Of a stretch of DNA of 39,381 nt, positions 15,552 through 24,121 are shown piece after piece; position 1 is the first letter of the stretch; each line of letters starts with the position of its first letter. The notes below the pieces were generated by a model, which was not told the origin of the DNA, ran no database searches, and saw nothing but the letters and a program-made list of their open reading frames with translations. The position numbers and the translations under genes were made by a program. Origin of the DNA: a virus; IMG/VR virus record IMGVR_UViG_3300009506_000096, positions 1-39,381 of that record; one strand, 5' to 3'.

Positions 15552-16193
15552 TTATTCTTTGATGTATTCCAGTATTACATAACATGCTGTATAGGCGGTT
15601 CTATCGCTTGTAGTTGTTATATTTACATTAGTTCCATCTACATCAATGGATATAGAGTCAATTGTTATTGTAGCAGATCCGCTTCCAGATACTGGAGCGC
15701 TTGTATCAGACCATTTAACAGAACTAAGATCAGTAGTGCCAGTTATAGTGACAGATCCACTTCCAGTAGTATCCGCATATGGAATAGCTATATATGAATT
15801 TCCAGTCGTATCGCTTGCTGTTCCGTATATCCTAGTAAAAGTCCATGTCGAAGCTATCGTAAGGCCATGTGCAACACTTTTTGTTGTGTTGTTTGGAAGT
15901 GCGCCAAAATTAATAACTTTTCTAAATACCTGTCTATAGGTTGCAGTTTTTGCAGTTGTGGAGTTTAATGTTGGATCCTTAAAGAAAAGCTGACTATTGA
16001 GAAACTCTTCTAGTACATAGTATCCGGAGTCTTTTATATTACTAGAAAGGGCCATGTTATTTACTGCGTTTCTTAGGCGTACTAAGAAGTTTTTAAACTC
16101 AGGACTGTCTAATTTTTTAATTTGGTCCAGGTTTTGTATATCAAAAACATTTGATGTAGCTACAAATGAACCATAGTCAGAATTGTCTGGCAT
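15552..16193 (-). CDS. Leftward beta-rich tail-type protein
   Basis: Encodes 213 residues from ATG 16193, which follows aaaggaaag; an upstream in-frame ATG at 16220 lacks a site. The N-terminus is helical (residues about 1-70, VFDIQNLDQIKKLDSPEFKN then RLRNAVNNMALSSNIKDSG). From residue 95 it is a Thr/Ser-rich beta domain with WTFTRIYGTASD and VNITTTSDRTAYTACYVILEYI at the end. Such an N-terminal helix with a beta tip resembles short tail-fibre or virion attachment proteins, yet the gene is antiparallel to its neighbours with its own promoter and terminator. Family not recognised; virion protein is a guess from composition. Confidence 0.7.
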   Translation of the reverse strand: MPDNSDYGSFVATSNVFDIQNLDQIKKLDSPEFKNFLVRLRNAVNNMALSSNIKDSGYYVLEEFLNSQLFFKDPTLNSTTAKTATYRQVFRKVINFGALPNNTTKSVAHGLTIASTWTFTRIYGTASDTTGNSYIAIPYADTTGSGSVTITGTTDLSSVKWSDTSAPVSGSGSATITIDSISIDVDGTNVNITTTSDRTAYTACYVILEYIKE

Positions 16194-16223
16194 TAAACTT
16201 TCCTTTCTTTCGCATCTCAATTT

Positions 16224-16251
16224 ATTATATAGTATAGCCGATGGTTACTAA
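16224..16251 (-). promoter_or_regulatory. Leftward promoter in divergent gap
   Basis: On the minus strand, TTAGTA (complement of 16246-16251), a 16-base spacer and TATAAT (complement of 16224-16229). It faces the gene at 15552-16193. The -35 box is poor and the -10 box perfect. The rightward gene at 16273 starts in the same AT-rich gap; I could not fix its promoter. Confidence 0.5.
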
Positions 16252-16272
16252 AAGAAAGAGAAGGGATATAAA

Positions 16273-17115
16273 ATGCCAGGATGGATGTATAGTAGGACTC
16301 AGACTCCTAGATATTCACCACAAGTACAAGGCCTTATGCAGCAAGCCTATGGAACCGCTGTTCCGGGTTTGATGCAACAAGCTACTGCTAGACCAGCACC
16401 AAGACCATTTACAGATCCTAGAACTAGTCTTCCAGCACCAATTGGAAGCAGAGAAGAGGCTCGCATGCGAGTAGCTATGAAACAAATGGGGAGGCTTGGA
16501 ATTAGTCCTCAGAGCATGTTTCCACAATATGGGTTCGGACAGGCTGGAGGCGGTATGGGTATGATGGCACAAGGAGCTGGAGGAGCTCAAGGAGCTTTTC
16601 CAATGGGGCCACAAATAGGGATGCCAGACATTCCAGATGCGCAGTTTCCAGAAATGGATCTTGCTCCAATTGAACAACAAGCAAGAACACAATTTGCACA
16701 ACAAACGGTTCCAAGCTTAGCCGAACGGTTTACCTCTATGGGAGCAGGAGCTCAAAGTAGCGCTGCATTTGCAAGAAAATTGGGACAAGCAGGAGCAGGT
16801 CTAGAACAGTCTCTTGCTGCAATGAGAGCGCGCTTAATGCCTCAATACGCCATGCAGAGAGCGCAATATGGACTACAAAGAGCTGGACTTGGAATGCAAG
16901 GAGCAGGCCTAGGTCTTCGAGCAGCCGAATTAGGCCTAAGAAGAGAACTAGGAATGGGCGAGTTAGGAATTAAACAGCAGCAATTAGGAATGCAAGCTCA
17001 ACAACAACAAGCACAGCAAATGGGTGAAAGAACAAAAGCATTACAAGCGCTTCTTGGGTTTAGGCCTCCTCAAATGCAAGGAGCTCCTATTGTTAGACAG
17101 AGTGCTTGGCAATGA
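16273..17115 (+). CDS. Gln/Gly/Met-rich internal virion protein
   Basis: A 280-residue protein of low complexity with three parts: a proline/glutamine N-terminus, a Gly/Met-rich stretch at about 85-120, and a long helix from about 140 onward in which Q, A, G and L repeat (LGIKQQQLGMQAQQQQAQQ and similar). The block IEQQARTQFAQQTVPSLAERFTSMG followed by QSSAAFARKLGQAG occurs in many podovirus-like phages before the large ejection proteins. It probably leaves the head with the DNA or lines the portal. The site agaaggga precedes the ATG. The stop overlaps the next start as ATGA. Confidence 0.65.
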   Translation: MPGWMYSRTQTPRYSPQVQGLMQQAYGTAVPGLMQQATARPAPRPFTDPRTSLPAPIGSREEARMRVAMKQMGRLGISPQSMFPQYGFGQAGGGMGMMAQGAGGAQGAFPMGPQIGMPDIPDAQFPEMDLAPIEQQARTQFAQQTVPSLAERFTSMGAGAQSSAAFARKLGQAGAGLEQSLAAMRARLMPQYAMQRAQYGLQRAGLGMQGAGLGLRAAELGLRRELGMGELGIKQQQLGMQAQQQQAQQMGERTKALQALLGFRPPQMQGAPIVRQSAWQ

Positions 17116-17510
17116 GCCGTCCAAAATTAATGCCTGAAATGAGAGCCAAAATTCCTGGCACTGGGCTCGATAAGGCAGAAACTAAACAGCCTACCACAAA
17201 ACCTGAAGCTACTCCGAGGTTAGTTCCGAGCTCGGAACTAAGAAAAACCCCTGTTAAAAGGCAAATTCAGGGTATTAACGATGTTATGAAACTGCGCAGA
17301 AGTGTTATGGATGACCTACGTTCTGGAAAAGTTTCAGACCAAGACATAATGGCACGTATACAAAATGCAGGCATATCAGATCCATTGGCTATGGAAACGG
17401 TATTAAGTGACACATTGAATGATAATGTAATTCGTTATTTTTTGATGAATACAAAGAATAATACAAAAAAAGCCAGAGCTTTAGCAAAGAAATTTGGCTT
17501 TGAGGTATAG
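17112..17510 (+). CDS. Small helical protein between ejection-type genes
   Basis: Encodes 132 residues from the ATG that overlaps the previous stop (ATGA). The first 55 residues are Pro/Lys/Thr-rich and appear disordered; the rest is helical (INDVMKLRRSVMDDLRSGKVSDQDIM, then SDPLAMETVLSDTLND) and ends basic. Overlapped start and a two-base gap to the next gene show a coupled three-gene set with the Q-rich protein before and the giant protein after. Function unknown; an internal or ejection protein is the simplest reading. Confidence 0.65.
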   Translation: MSRPKLMPEMRAKIPGTGLDKAETKQPTTKPEATPRLVPSSELRKTPVKRQIQGINDVMKLRRSVMDDLRSGKVSDQDIMARIQNAGISDPLAMETVLSDTLNDNVIRYFLMNTKNNTKKARALAKKFGFEV

Positions 17511-17512
17511 AT

Positions 17513-20500
17513 ATGGCAGAAGGGATAGTAGAAGGAACTCCTGTTTCTGATGAAGCACTTGAAGAAGAAAGAGAGCGTGAGCGCGAGGAAGAAAAGCGTC
17601 AAGAAGAAGAAGAACGCAGAAAAAAAGAAGAAGAGGAAGAGCGTCGACGCAAGGAAGAAGAAGAAACTCGTAGGCGCGAAGAAGAGGAGCGTCAAAAAAA
17701 GCTAGAAGAAGAATTAAAACAAAAATTAGAAGAAGAAAAAAAGCGAGCTGAAGAAGAAACCAAGGCTCGAGAAGAAGCTGAACGAACTCAAGAAGAACTT
17801 CAAAAGCAACAGTTCGAAGAGATGAAAAAAGTTCTTCCTGAAGAAGATACTAAAAAACTAGAAGATCCTTTTGAGCGAGTTGCAGATGTTCTCGATAAAG
17901 AAAAACAGGTAGAAGAAGCTGTTAAAAAAGCAGAAGAAGTTAGAAAAAAAGATCCCTTTGAAAGAGTTAAGGCTGAATTAGAAGAAGAAGAAAAACCATT
18001 AGTTGATAAAAAAGTTAATAAAGCAATTAAGCAAGCACAAGAAGATCACGAAGAGTATTTAGAAAAACAAAAAAAAGATCCCGAAGAAGTTGAAAAAGAT
18101 AGGAAAAAAGCTGAACAAGAGGCAAAAGATGCAGGTATTCCAGAAGAAGTAGCTAAGCAAGTAGAACCAATGGACGCCTCTGGAGTTGGCGCTGCTCTTA
18201 TGGAGGGTATATCTGAAAGTGCCACAGGAGTAGTTGCTAAGTCTATCTTTGGTGTAATGAAAGATGTTCCCAAAAAAGAACGTAGTGGCTTTGAATATGC
18301 AGCAAAAGTTGCAGGTGAAATAGCTGGAGATATTCCAGCGTTTGCCTTAGGAAGTTATATTGGGGGAATAGGTGGCGCGGCAATTGGAAGTCTTATTGGC
18401 TCAGCAATTCCTGGCGCAGGTACAGCTGCTGGTGCAGGAATAGGTGGCGTAGTGGGAGCTGGGGTAGGCGCAATGGCATTACCTGTTTTAGTAAAGGAGT
18501 CTTATAGAGAATATGAGGACTATGTTCAAAATGGTGGAGAAGCTTCTTTTGGAAACTTTTTAAAAGCTGCTGGAAGAGTTGCACAACAAACTGGAAGAGC
18601 TGGTGCAGTAGGTGGAATATTTGGAATGCTGGCCCCACAAGTATCAAAGTTAATTCCTATGATGAACAAAATGCCTGGCATGAATAAAATACTAGCTACT
18701 CGTCCGGGAAGGTTTGTTGCATCTGTAGGAGCAGAAACAGTTGCATTGACAGGAGCAGAAACTATTGTTGATCGTGAACTTCCCTCCGCTGATAAAGTTT
18801 TGGAAAATGCTGCAATTATAACTGGCATGAAAATAGGTCATAGTATTGCAGGTAAGGCAAAAGAATATGTGAAGCGTCCCCTCGTAGAAACTACTGAAGC
18901 TAAAGCTGCTAGAAAAAAAGTTTTCAAAGAAAGAATGGATGTAGCTAAAAAAATTCTTCCTGAAGGCATTACAGACTTTATAGAAAAAACTGTTAAGTCT
19001 AAGGAAAAAACTGCTAGATACGAAGAGGTTTTAAAAGACTATCTTGGGGCTAAAAACGAAAAGCTTGTTGAAAGTACATTCAAGTGGCGTGAAGAACAAG
19101 CCAAAGCTGAACAGAAAGGCAAGTTTACTCCAGAACAATTAAAAGATATGACAGAATATGTAGCTGGTATAGATGAATTGCCCAGAGATATTCCAGAAAA
19201 TGCAAAGAAGTTTGTAAAGGAAGTTGTTAAACCCCATCTTGATGAGTCTTTAAAGACGTACAATGCATATCCAGAAACAGAAAATGTTGCTACCTATGAA
19301 GATGCATTTAAAAAATTAGGACTTTCTTCCAAGGGCAAAAATGTAATTGACTTAATGAAGCAGTTTGACCAGGCAAACATTAAAATGATGGCCAAAAAAG
19401 AACTTGTTAATATGTTTGATAAGTTCCAAAAAACAACCGGAGAAGACATTATTGTTAATGATAAAAATATGAGTGAATATAAAAAAGCTAAAAAAGCTGG
19501 ATATATTCCTTTTGAAGATCGCTTCTTAAGAACTTATGAAAAAAATGGACGGTACAAAGTTTCAACACGGCCAGCACTCGTAGAGCCAGAATTTGCTAAA
19601 GTATTTCCTGGAGTTTTTTCCAAAGAAGCCTATAAACCTGCTAGTAAGTTTTGGAAATTTACAGACCAATTGCGGCACGAAATGAACTTTGCACGTGTCA
19701 TTGGAAGTTTGTTCCATGGTGTAGCAGAAACTGAGTCTATTTTAGGACAGCGTGGGCTTAGAGGTTTGCGTCTAAAAAATATGGCACAACAGGGAAGAGA
19801 GTTGCGTTCCAACAAGCAGTTTATGATGGACGCAGCCAGACATGGGCTTCAAGTTACAAAAAGAATTGAGCATCAGTCCTTAAAAAAAGGTGGAACCTAT
19901 ATAGACAGAGCGTTGGACTATATAGGCCAAAAAGAGCCGACTAAAGCTGTAAAGGCTATGAAGAGAGCATCTACTTATCTTTTCGATGAATTTATTCCTA
20001 ATGCAAAAGCAGTTTCTTACAATGAAACTGTTCAGCGTGAAATGGCAAAGTTTAAAAAAGCGAAAGGAAGAAGTCCATCACCGCAAGAAACAAAGGCAAT
20101 GAAGAGAATTGTTGCCGAACATATGAATAATATTTATGGAGGACAAAATTGGGAACAAAGTAAGTACTTTAGAGATCCAAAAATAAGAAAACAATTAAGG
20201 CGTATTTTTGCTTTTTCTGACTGGACTGTTTCAGCGCTGAAACAAGCTACAAGTGTTTTAAAGCCAGGACTTCATGGAAAAATAGCTCGACGATATTTAG
20301 CTAAATATATACTAGCAACAGGGACAACAGCTGCTATATTAAGGGCTGTAATGGGAGGTCTTGAACAAACAGATGAAAAAAACCAGTCAATTAAAGGGAT
20401 ACGCTGGAACCGTGATAAAGCGCTTAAGTCTTTAGAAAATGTAAGTGACTTAAAAGGGTTGTTTAGTTTTGTGTTGCCAGATCTTCCAATACGTTATGGA

Positions 20501-21103
20501 CCAAAAGAAGATCAAATTCTTAATATGGGACGTGACGAAAAAGGTAATAGGTGGGAAGGCCACTTTGGAAAGCAACTTCTTGAAGTATTTGGATGGGCTA
20601 AAGCTCCTGTATCTGTCTTTTTTAGCAAAGCTAACCCAGTATTCACAACAGCCTTCAAGCAAGCATTTGGTGTAGCTCCATCTCGATATGGTCCATTCAT
20701 TGAAAGGCGTGGATGGTATAGAGGAAGACAAAAACCTTGGAAAGGCAAAAAGGGAATAGAAGAACTTAAAGAAAGAGTTTCAGCAATAGCAGAAGAGTTT
20801 ATTCCATTTGGCCTTCGTGGTGGCGCAAAAAAATGGCTGGCTACTTTTGGTGGGGCATTTCCGGTAGCAAAACAATATAGTCCATTTAAAGCTGAAGATG
20901 ATATTGAAAACGCTCTATTGACTAAAAACCCTAAAGTGCGTGACGAAAAACTAGCTGCTATTAAAGCACTATTAAAAAACAACAATTATGATGGAAAAGT
21001 TATAAATAGGCGAATTAGCTCTGTGCGCAACCAATTGGTGCGTGAAGGTAAAATAGAACGCTCACCAAGAAAAAAACGTCAGTCATCCAAAAGGCTACGT
21101 TGA
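17513..21103 (+). CDS. Giant internal virion (ejection) protein, 1196 residues
   Basis: The largest gene. Residues about 13-205 are an extreme Glu/Lys/Arg coiled coil. Residues about 259-330 are Gly/Ala-rich and hydrophobic with repeated GxxxG spacing (GSYIGGIGGAAIGSLIGSAIP), able to enter a membrane. The middle and C-terminal parts (from about residue 700) are helical and carry LRRIFAFSDWTVSALKQA and a second hydrophobic helix at about 930-950; the block resembles the C-terminal part of large podovirus internal proteins. It probably forms part of an injection channel across the host envelope. No transglycosylase motif was found. The last residues are strongly basic. Confidence 0.7.
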   Translation: MAEGIVEGTPVSDEALEEEREREREEEKRQEEEERRKKEEEEERRRKEEEETRRREEEERQKKLEEELKQKLEEEKKRAEEETKAREEAERTQEELQKQQFEEMKKVLPEEDTKKLEDPFERVADVLDKEKQVEEAVKKAEEVRKKDPFERVKAELEEEEKPLVDKKVNKAIKQAQEDHEEYLEKQKKDPEEVEKDRKKAEQEAKDAGIPEEVAKQVEPMDASGVGAALMEGISESATGVVAKSIFGVMKDVPKKERSGFEYAAKVAGEIAGDIPAFALGSYIGGIGGAAIGSLIGSAIPGAGTAAGAGIGGVVGAGVGAMALPVLVKESYREYEDYVQNGGEASFGNFLKAAGRVAQQTGRAGAVGGIFGMLAPQVSKLIPMMNKMPGMNKILATRPGRFVASVGAETVALTGAETIVDRELPSADKVLENAAIITGMKIGHSIAGKAKEYVKRPLVETTEAKAARKKVFKERMDVAKKILPEGITDFIEKTVKSKEKTARYEEVLKDYLGAKNEKLVESTFKWREEQAKAEQKGKFTPEQLKDMTEYVAGIDELPRDIPENAKKFVKEVVKPHLDESLKTYNAYPETENVATYEDAFKKLGLSSKGKNVIDLMKQFDQANIKMMAKKELVNMFDKFQKTTGEDIIVNDKNMSEYKKAKKAGYIPFEDRFLRTYEKNGRYKVSTRPALVEPEFAKVFPGVFSKEAYKPASKFWKFTDQLRHEMNFARVIGSLFHGVAETESILGQRGLRGLRLKNMAQQGRELRSNKQFMMDAARHGLQVTKRIEHQSLKKGGTYIDRALDYIGQKEPTKAVKAMKRASTYLFDEFIPNAKAVSYNETVQREMAKFKKAKGRSPSPQETKAMKRIVAEHMNNIYGGQNWEQSKYFRDPKIRKQLRRIFAFSDWTVSALKQATSVLKPGLHGKIARRYLAKYILATGTTAAILRAVMGGLEQTDEKNQSIKGIRWNRDKALKSLENVSDLKGLFSFVLPDLPIRYGPKEDQILNMGRDEKGNRWEGHFGKQLLEVFGWAKAPVSVFFSKANPVFTTAFKQAFGVAPSRYGPFIERRGWYRGRQKPWKGKKGIEELKERVSAIAEEFIPFGLRGGAKKWLATFGGAFPVAKQYSPFKAEDDIENALLTKNPKVRDEKLAAIKALLKNNNYDGKVINRRISSVRNQLVREGKIERSPRKKRQSSKRLR

Positions 21104-21201
21104 TCTTTGCAGTCACCACAAAGCCATTTCATAACGTAACCACCCCAAGCTATCGGGATAAATAAAAGTATTAAAATAGGTGTTAAAATATACCACAACA
21201 T
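21079..21201 (-). CDS. 40-residue single-span membrane protein
   Basis: A frame whose ATG follows the strong site gaggag and overlaps closely with the stop of the ribbon-helix-helix gene upstream (one base between stop and start). The protein has one clear membrane span (LWYILTPILILLFIPIAWGG, residues 2-21) followed by a Cys-containing polar tail (WLCGDCKDQRS). Its 3' end overlaps the giant gene on the other strand. It is translationally coupled to the regulator. Function unknown; a holin-like or toxin-like peptide is possible given the size. Confidence 0.6.
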   Translation of the reverse strand: MLWYILTPILILLFIPIAWGGYVMKWLCGDCKDQRSLLDD

Positions 21202-21202
21202 A

Positions 21203-21343
21203 TTATCTCCTCATCTCGTTAAATATCATACGAATAAGCAATTTAGTTATCGTTATATTGCGCTTCTCTGCTATTTTTTTTAGATGGTTATAAAAGGCAA
21301 TAGGCAGATCGGCAACAATTCGTTTTCTTCCGAACCTGTTCAT
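21203..21343 (-). CDS. Ribbon-helix-helix transcription regulator, 46 residues
   Basis: An Arc/CopG-like layout: basic N-terminus, strand KRIVADLP (7-14), helix of about 15-28 (IAFYNHLKKIAEKRN), turn ITITK, then helix of about 33-45 (LLIRMIFNEMRR). The pattern with T-x-T before the second helix is typical. The ATG has aaaggg upstream. It sits in a leftward mini-operon between two divergent late blocks, with a promoter whose spacer contains the perfect palindrome TGTGTACACA. By family behaviour it should bind that site as a dimer and repress its own operon, and perhaps the nearby fibre gene. Confidence 0.75.
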   Translation of the reverse strand: MNRFGRKRIVADLPIAFYNHLKKIAEKRNITITKLLIRMIFNEMRR

Positions 21344-21416
21344 TGTTTCCCTTTTCTTTATCAATACGTTCTATAGATAACTTTAATAACTCGAGAAGCG
21401 TTTTTTCTTTATTCAT
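21288..21416 (-). CDS. Small hypothetical protein, first in leftward mini-operon
   Basis: A 42-codon frame from ATG 21416, which has ggagaa at good spacing. Residues 1-30 form a charged helix (KEKTLLELLKLSIERIDKEK); the C-terminus, which overlaps the start of the regulator gene by 56 bases in another frame, contains three Cys. The long overlap is odd and raises the possibility that only the first helix matters, or that this frame serves mainly to lead ribosomes into the regulator gene. Confidence 0.4.
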   Translation of the reverse strand: MNKEKTLLELLKLSIERIDKEKGNNEQVRKKTNCCRSAYCLL

Positions 21417-21444
21417 AGGGTTCTCCATTAATTAAGTTACAAAT

Positions 21445-21473
21445 AGAATAACATATGTGTACACAAAAGTAAA
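21445..21473 (-). promoter_or_regulatory. Leftward promoter with operator palindrome
   Basis: On the minus strand, TTTACT (complement of 21468-21473), a 17-base spacer and TATTCT (complement of 21445-21450). The spacer holds a perfect palindrome TGTGTACACA at 21456-21465. Just upstream of the -35 box is another perfect palindrome, AAGAATATTCTT (21472-21483), with its centre 17 bases away. Both are likely operators for the ribbon-helix-helix protein encoded downstream. Confidence 0.6.
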
Positions 21474-21551
21474 GAATATTCTTACATTCACTTTGTAGCT
21501 GTTGTTAGCTTGTGGAGATAGTAATGTAGTAACCTTCTATAGGAGAATAGA

Positions 21552-23765
21552 ATGGCAGTAAACAGGAACCGTAACTTGGCTTACGGGTTCAACGACACAC
21601 TTATTGACTTGGCTCCTCAGCCAATTGTCTCTCAAAGAGCTCCTACTACCTCAGATCAAGCAGAAATAGGAACGGTCTGGATAGATCAGCCTAATGACGA
21701 TGGATATGTGCTTACTAGTGTAGTAGCTAACTCTGCTAGCTGGATAGGAATAGGCGGTGGCACAGGATCTTTTACCTCTGTAACAACAACAGCAGGAATT
21801 ACTTGTGGCACAGCCCTCACAGTTGGAACAACCCTTGAAGTAACTGGAAATACTACCCTCAATACAGGTCGTGGTGTGGTTCAGTCTAGTGCAGCAGGTC
21901 TTATTTCAGCATCTGAGGGAACAGATGGACAATTGCTTATATCTAGTTCTGCAGCAGCTCCAGCATGGGCAACCCTAACTGCAGGTGCAGGTATTAATAT
22001 CACAAATGGTGGAAACAGTATCACTGTTACAGCTACCGGTGCAGTAGCGTCTACCTTTCCAACAGACTCTGGAACAGCAACCCCAGCAGCTGGCGCAACA
22101 ACCATTGCTGGTGGTAGTAATATTAGCACGTCTGGTGCAGCTGCAACTGTAACCATTGACTTGGATAATACAATTTCAGTAACGGGCGGTATAACTGCTG
22201 GTGTGGACCTTACAATGTCTTCTGGTGACTTAACTATTACAGCGGATACCGATGCTGCGCAGACAATATATCTACATGCCAATGGGGGAGTAAGTGAAAC
22301 AATAGATATTCATTCAGATCAAGGAACTGGCGTAGCCTCTATCAATGTGCATTCTGATGTTGGTGGTGTTACAGTGGCTTCTGGTCTTGGCTCTGCAGAC
22401 GCTATTAATATCACAGCTTCAGATGCAGCTGGTGGTATAGATGTAGACTATGGAACTGGCGGAATGTCGGTTGTTGGGGCCAATGGTGCATTCGCACTAG
22501 AAACTGGCACAGGAGCAATTGATCTTGGGGCAGATGCAGCAGCAAAAACCATTACGATAGGTAACGGAACTGGTGCAACTTCAGTAGTAATAGAAGCAGG
22601 TACAGGTGCTGTAAACGTGGGCGCAAATGCTGTTGCACATACAACCACTGTGGGTTCTGCAACTGGTGCGGCAGGTACTGTTATACAAGCTGGCACAAAT
22701 GATCTTGTGATGACATCTACTGATGACATCACCATTGATGGCGCAGGTATACTTGAGTTAAACTCCACTGCAGGCGCAATTGGTATAGGAAATGATGCTG
22801 ATGCGTTTGCAATTAATATTGGGACAGGAGCTGCAGCTAGAACTATTACGATAGGTAATGCCACAGGTGCAACTGGTGTTTCTATAAATACTGGTACCGG
22901 TGGTGTTGCATTAAGTTCTACAGGATCTGGAGATATTGTTATAGACTCAGATGATACTTTGTTATTGGATGCTGATGGAGTATTGGAGCTTAATTCTTCT
23001 GCTGGAGCTATTAGTATTGGTAACGATGCTGATGCTCAGGCCATAAATATTGGAACCGGCGCTGCAGCTAGAACTTTAACAATTGGAAACAATACAGGTG
23101 CAACCGCTGTGGATATAGTAGCTGGAACAGGCAATATAACTGTTGACTCTGGCGGAACATTATTACTTGACTGTGCAGGTGTTTTAGAGCTTAACTCATC
23201 CGCTGGAGTAATTAGTGTTGGTAATGACGCAGTAGCGCAAAATATTAATGTTGGTACAGGGGCTGCAGCGAGAACCATAACTGTCGGAAATGCAACAGGC
23301 GCAACGGCTGTTAATATTAACTGTGGGACAGGTGGAGCAACACTCGGAACTTCAGCAAACGCTCATACAACTACAGTAGGATCTACTAATACAACTTCTG
23401 ATACAACTATTCAAGCTGGAACTGGTGGTATCACACTTACCGCTGCTGGTATTGTTGATATGGTTCCTGCAACTGACACACAAGCAGCTGCAACCGTGAC
23501 TATTAATGCTAACGTTGGATACGGTACCTTCACTGGACTAACAACAGCTTCTGCTGCAACACAAGTGCTTACTGTTACAAATAGTGTATGTACAACTTCT
23601 TCTGCAATACTTGTAACTGTTGCTAACGTAGGTGCTAACGATGCTAAAATGACAATTGAAAGAGTTGAGCCTAAAGCAGGATCATTTGAAGTTGAGTGCA
23701 AAAACAATGGATCTCAAGCGCTCAATGGAGATGTAACTGTTACATTCTGGATCATTAAAGCTTAA
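21552..23765 (+). CDS. Repetitive tail fibre with shared N-terminal module
   Basis: Encodes 737 residues, Thr/Gly/Ala-rich, after a strong site (taggagaat). Residues about 25-70 hold the module RAPTTSDQAEIGTVWID...SWIGIGG, which recurs in three later fibre genes and is probably the virion-binding end. The shaft has several imperfect repeats of 67-77 residues built on GNDADAxAINIGTGAAARTxTIGN and ELNSSAG, the look of an intertwined beta-helix trimer. The C-terminal 110 residues are a distinct beta domain (VTNSVCTTSSAILVTVANVG...). It follows a leftward regulatory unit and opens the long fibre region. Role in host binding is inferred. Confidence 0.75.
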   Translation: MAVNRNRNLAYGFNDTLIDLAPQPIVSQRAPTTSDQAEIGTVWIDQPNDDGYVLTSVVANSASWIGIGGGTGSFTSVTTTAGITCGTALTVGTTLEVTGNTTLNTGRGVVQSSAAGLISASEGTDGQLLISSSAAAPAWATLTAGAGINITNGGNSITVTATGAVASTFPTDSGTATPAAGATTIAGGSNISTSGAAATVTIDLDNTISVTGGITAGVDLTMSSGDLTITADTDAAQTIYLHANGGVSETIDIHSDQGTGVASINVHSDVGGVTVASGLGSADAINITASDAAGGIDVDYGTGGMSVVGANGAFALETGTGAIDLGADAAAKTITIGNGTGATSVVIEAGTGAVNVGANAVAHTTTVGSATGAAGTVIQAGTNDLVMTSTDDITIDGAGILELNSTAGAIGIGNDADAFAINIGTGAAARTITIGNATGATGVSINTGTGGVALSSTGSGDIVIDSDDTLLLDADGVLELNSSAGAISIGNDADAQAINIGTGAAARTLTIGNNTGATAVDIVAGTGNITVDSGGTLLLDCAGVLELNSSAGVISVGNDAVAQNINVGTGAAARTITVGNATGATAVNINCGTGGATLGTSANAHTTTVGSTNTTSDTTIQAGTGGITLTAAGIVDMVPATDTQAAATVTINANVGYGTFTGLTTASAATQVLTVTNSVCTTSSAILVTVANVGANDAKMTIERVEPKAGSFEVECKNNGSQALNGDVTVTFWIIKA
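22774..23340 (+). repeat. Tandem imperfect repeats in the fibre shaft
   Basis: Three copies of a segment that encodes GNDADAxAINIGTGAAARTxTIGNxTGA, spaced 77 and 67 codons apart. Between copies the LLLDxxGVLELNSSAG segment also recurs. DNA copies differ at many third positions, so they are old repeats kept by protein selection and not recent duplications. Confidence 0.75.
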
Positions 23766-23794
23766 ATAAACTCTCTCCTTTTCAGCTGGGAGAT

Positions 23795-23842
23795 GGTGTC
23801 TATAAAAAGTAGGCACCGTTTCCCAAGGATGTTATTATTGGG
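23795..23842 (+). terminator. Hairpin pair after the first fibre gene
   Basis: GGTGTCT (23795-23801) pairs with AGGCACC (23811-23817), one G-U pair, and CCCAA (23822-23826) pairs with TTGGG (23838-23842). The first hairpin is followed by only three T. It may weakly end or process the fibre transcript. Confidence 0.4.
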
Positions 23843-23878
23843 CGAAGCATTTTTTAAATTATTTACAAAAGGGTTTTT

Positions 23879-24091
23879 ATGAAGCAAGAAGGACTAGTAA
23901 AACTTGAAGCCGAAAAAAACGAGAGAAGCTATTCTTTTATTATGCCACTCGGCGCACCATACGGCGAAGCTTACGATATACTTTTTGAGATGATGCAAGA
24001 AATTGTAGATCTTTCTAAAAAAGCTGCTGATAAGTTAAAAAGGGAAGAAGAAGTAAAAACTGAAGAGGAAAAAGAGGAAGAAAGTAATTAA
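23879..24091 (+). CDS. Small acidic helical protein, 70 residues
   Basis: The sequence has a SYSFIMPLGAPYGEAYDILFEMMQEIVDLSKKA core followed by a Lys/Glu-rich tail with no membrane segment. A strand plus MPxGAPxGEAY and helix is a pattern I have seen in small phage proteins among fibre genes of podovirus-like phages. Site is weak (aaaaggg). Possibly a chaperone or minor component for fibre assembly; function unknown. Confidence 0.65.
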   Translation: MKQEGLVKLEAEKNERSYSFIMPLGAPYGEAYDILFEMMQEIVDLSKKAADKLKREEEVKTEEEKEEESN

Positions 24092-24121
24092 TTAAGAAGC
24101 ACCCAAAATAGGGAGGAGAAT

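Noticed and set aside
22774-23340. Possible CRISPR-like repeat array
   Set aside because: The repeats are of codon-scale period (about 200-230 bases), diverged at third positions, and encode fibre shaft units. There are no short identical repeats with unique spacers.
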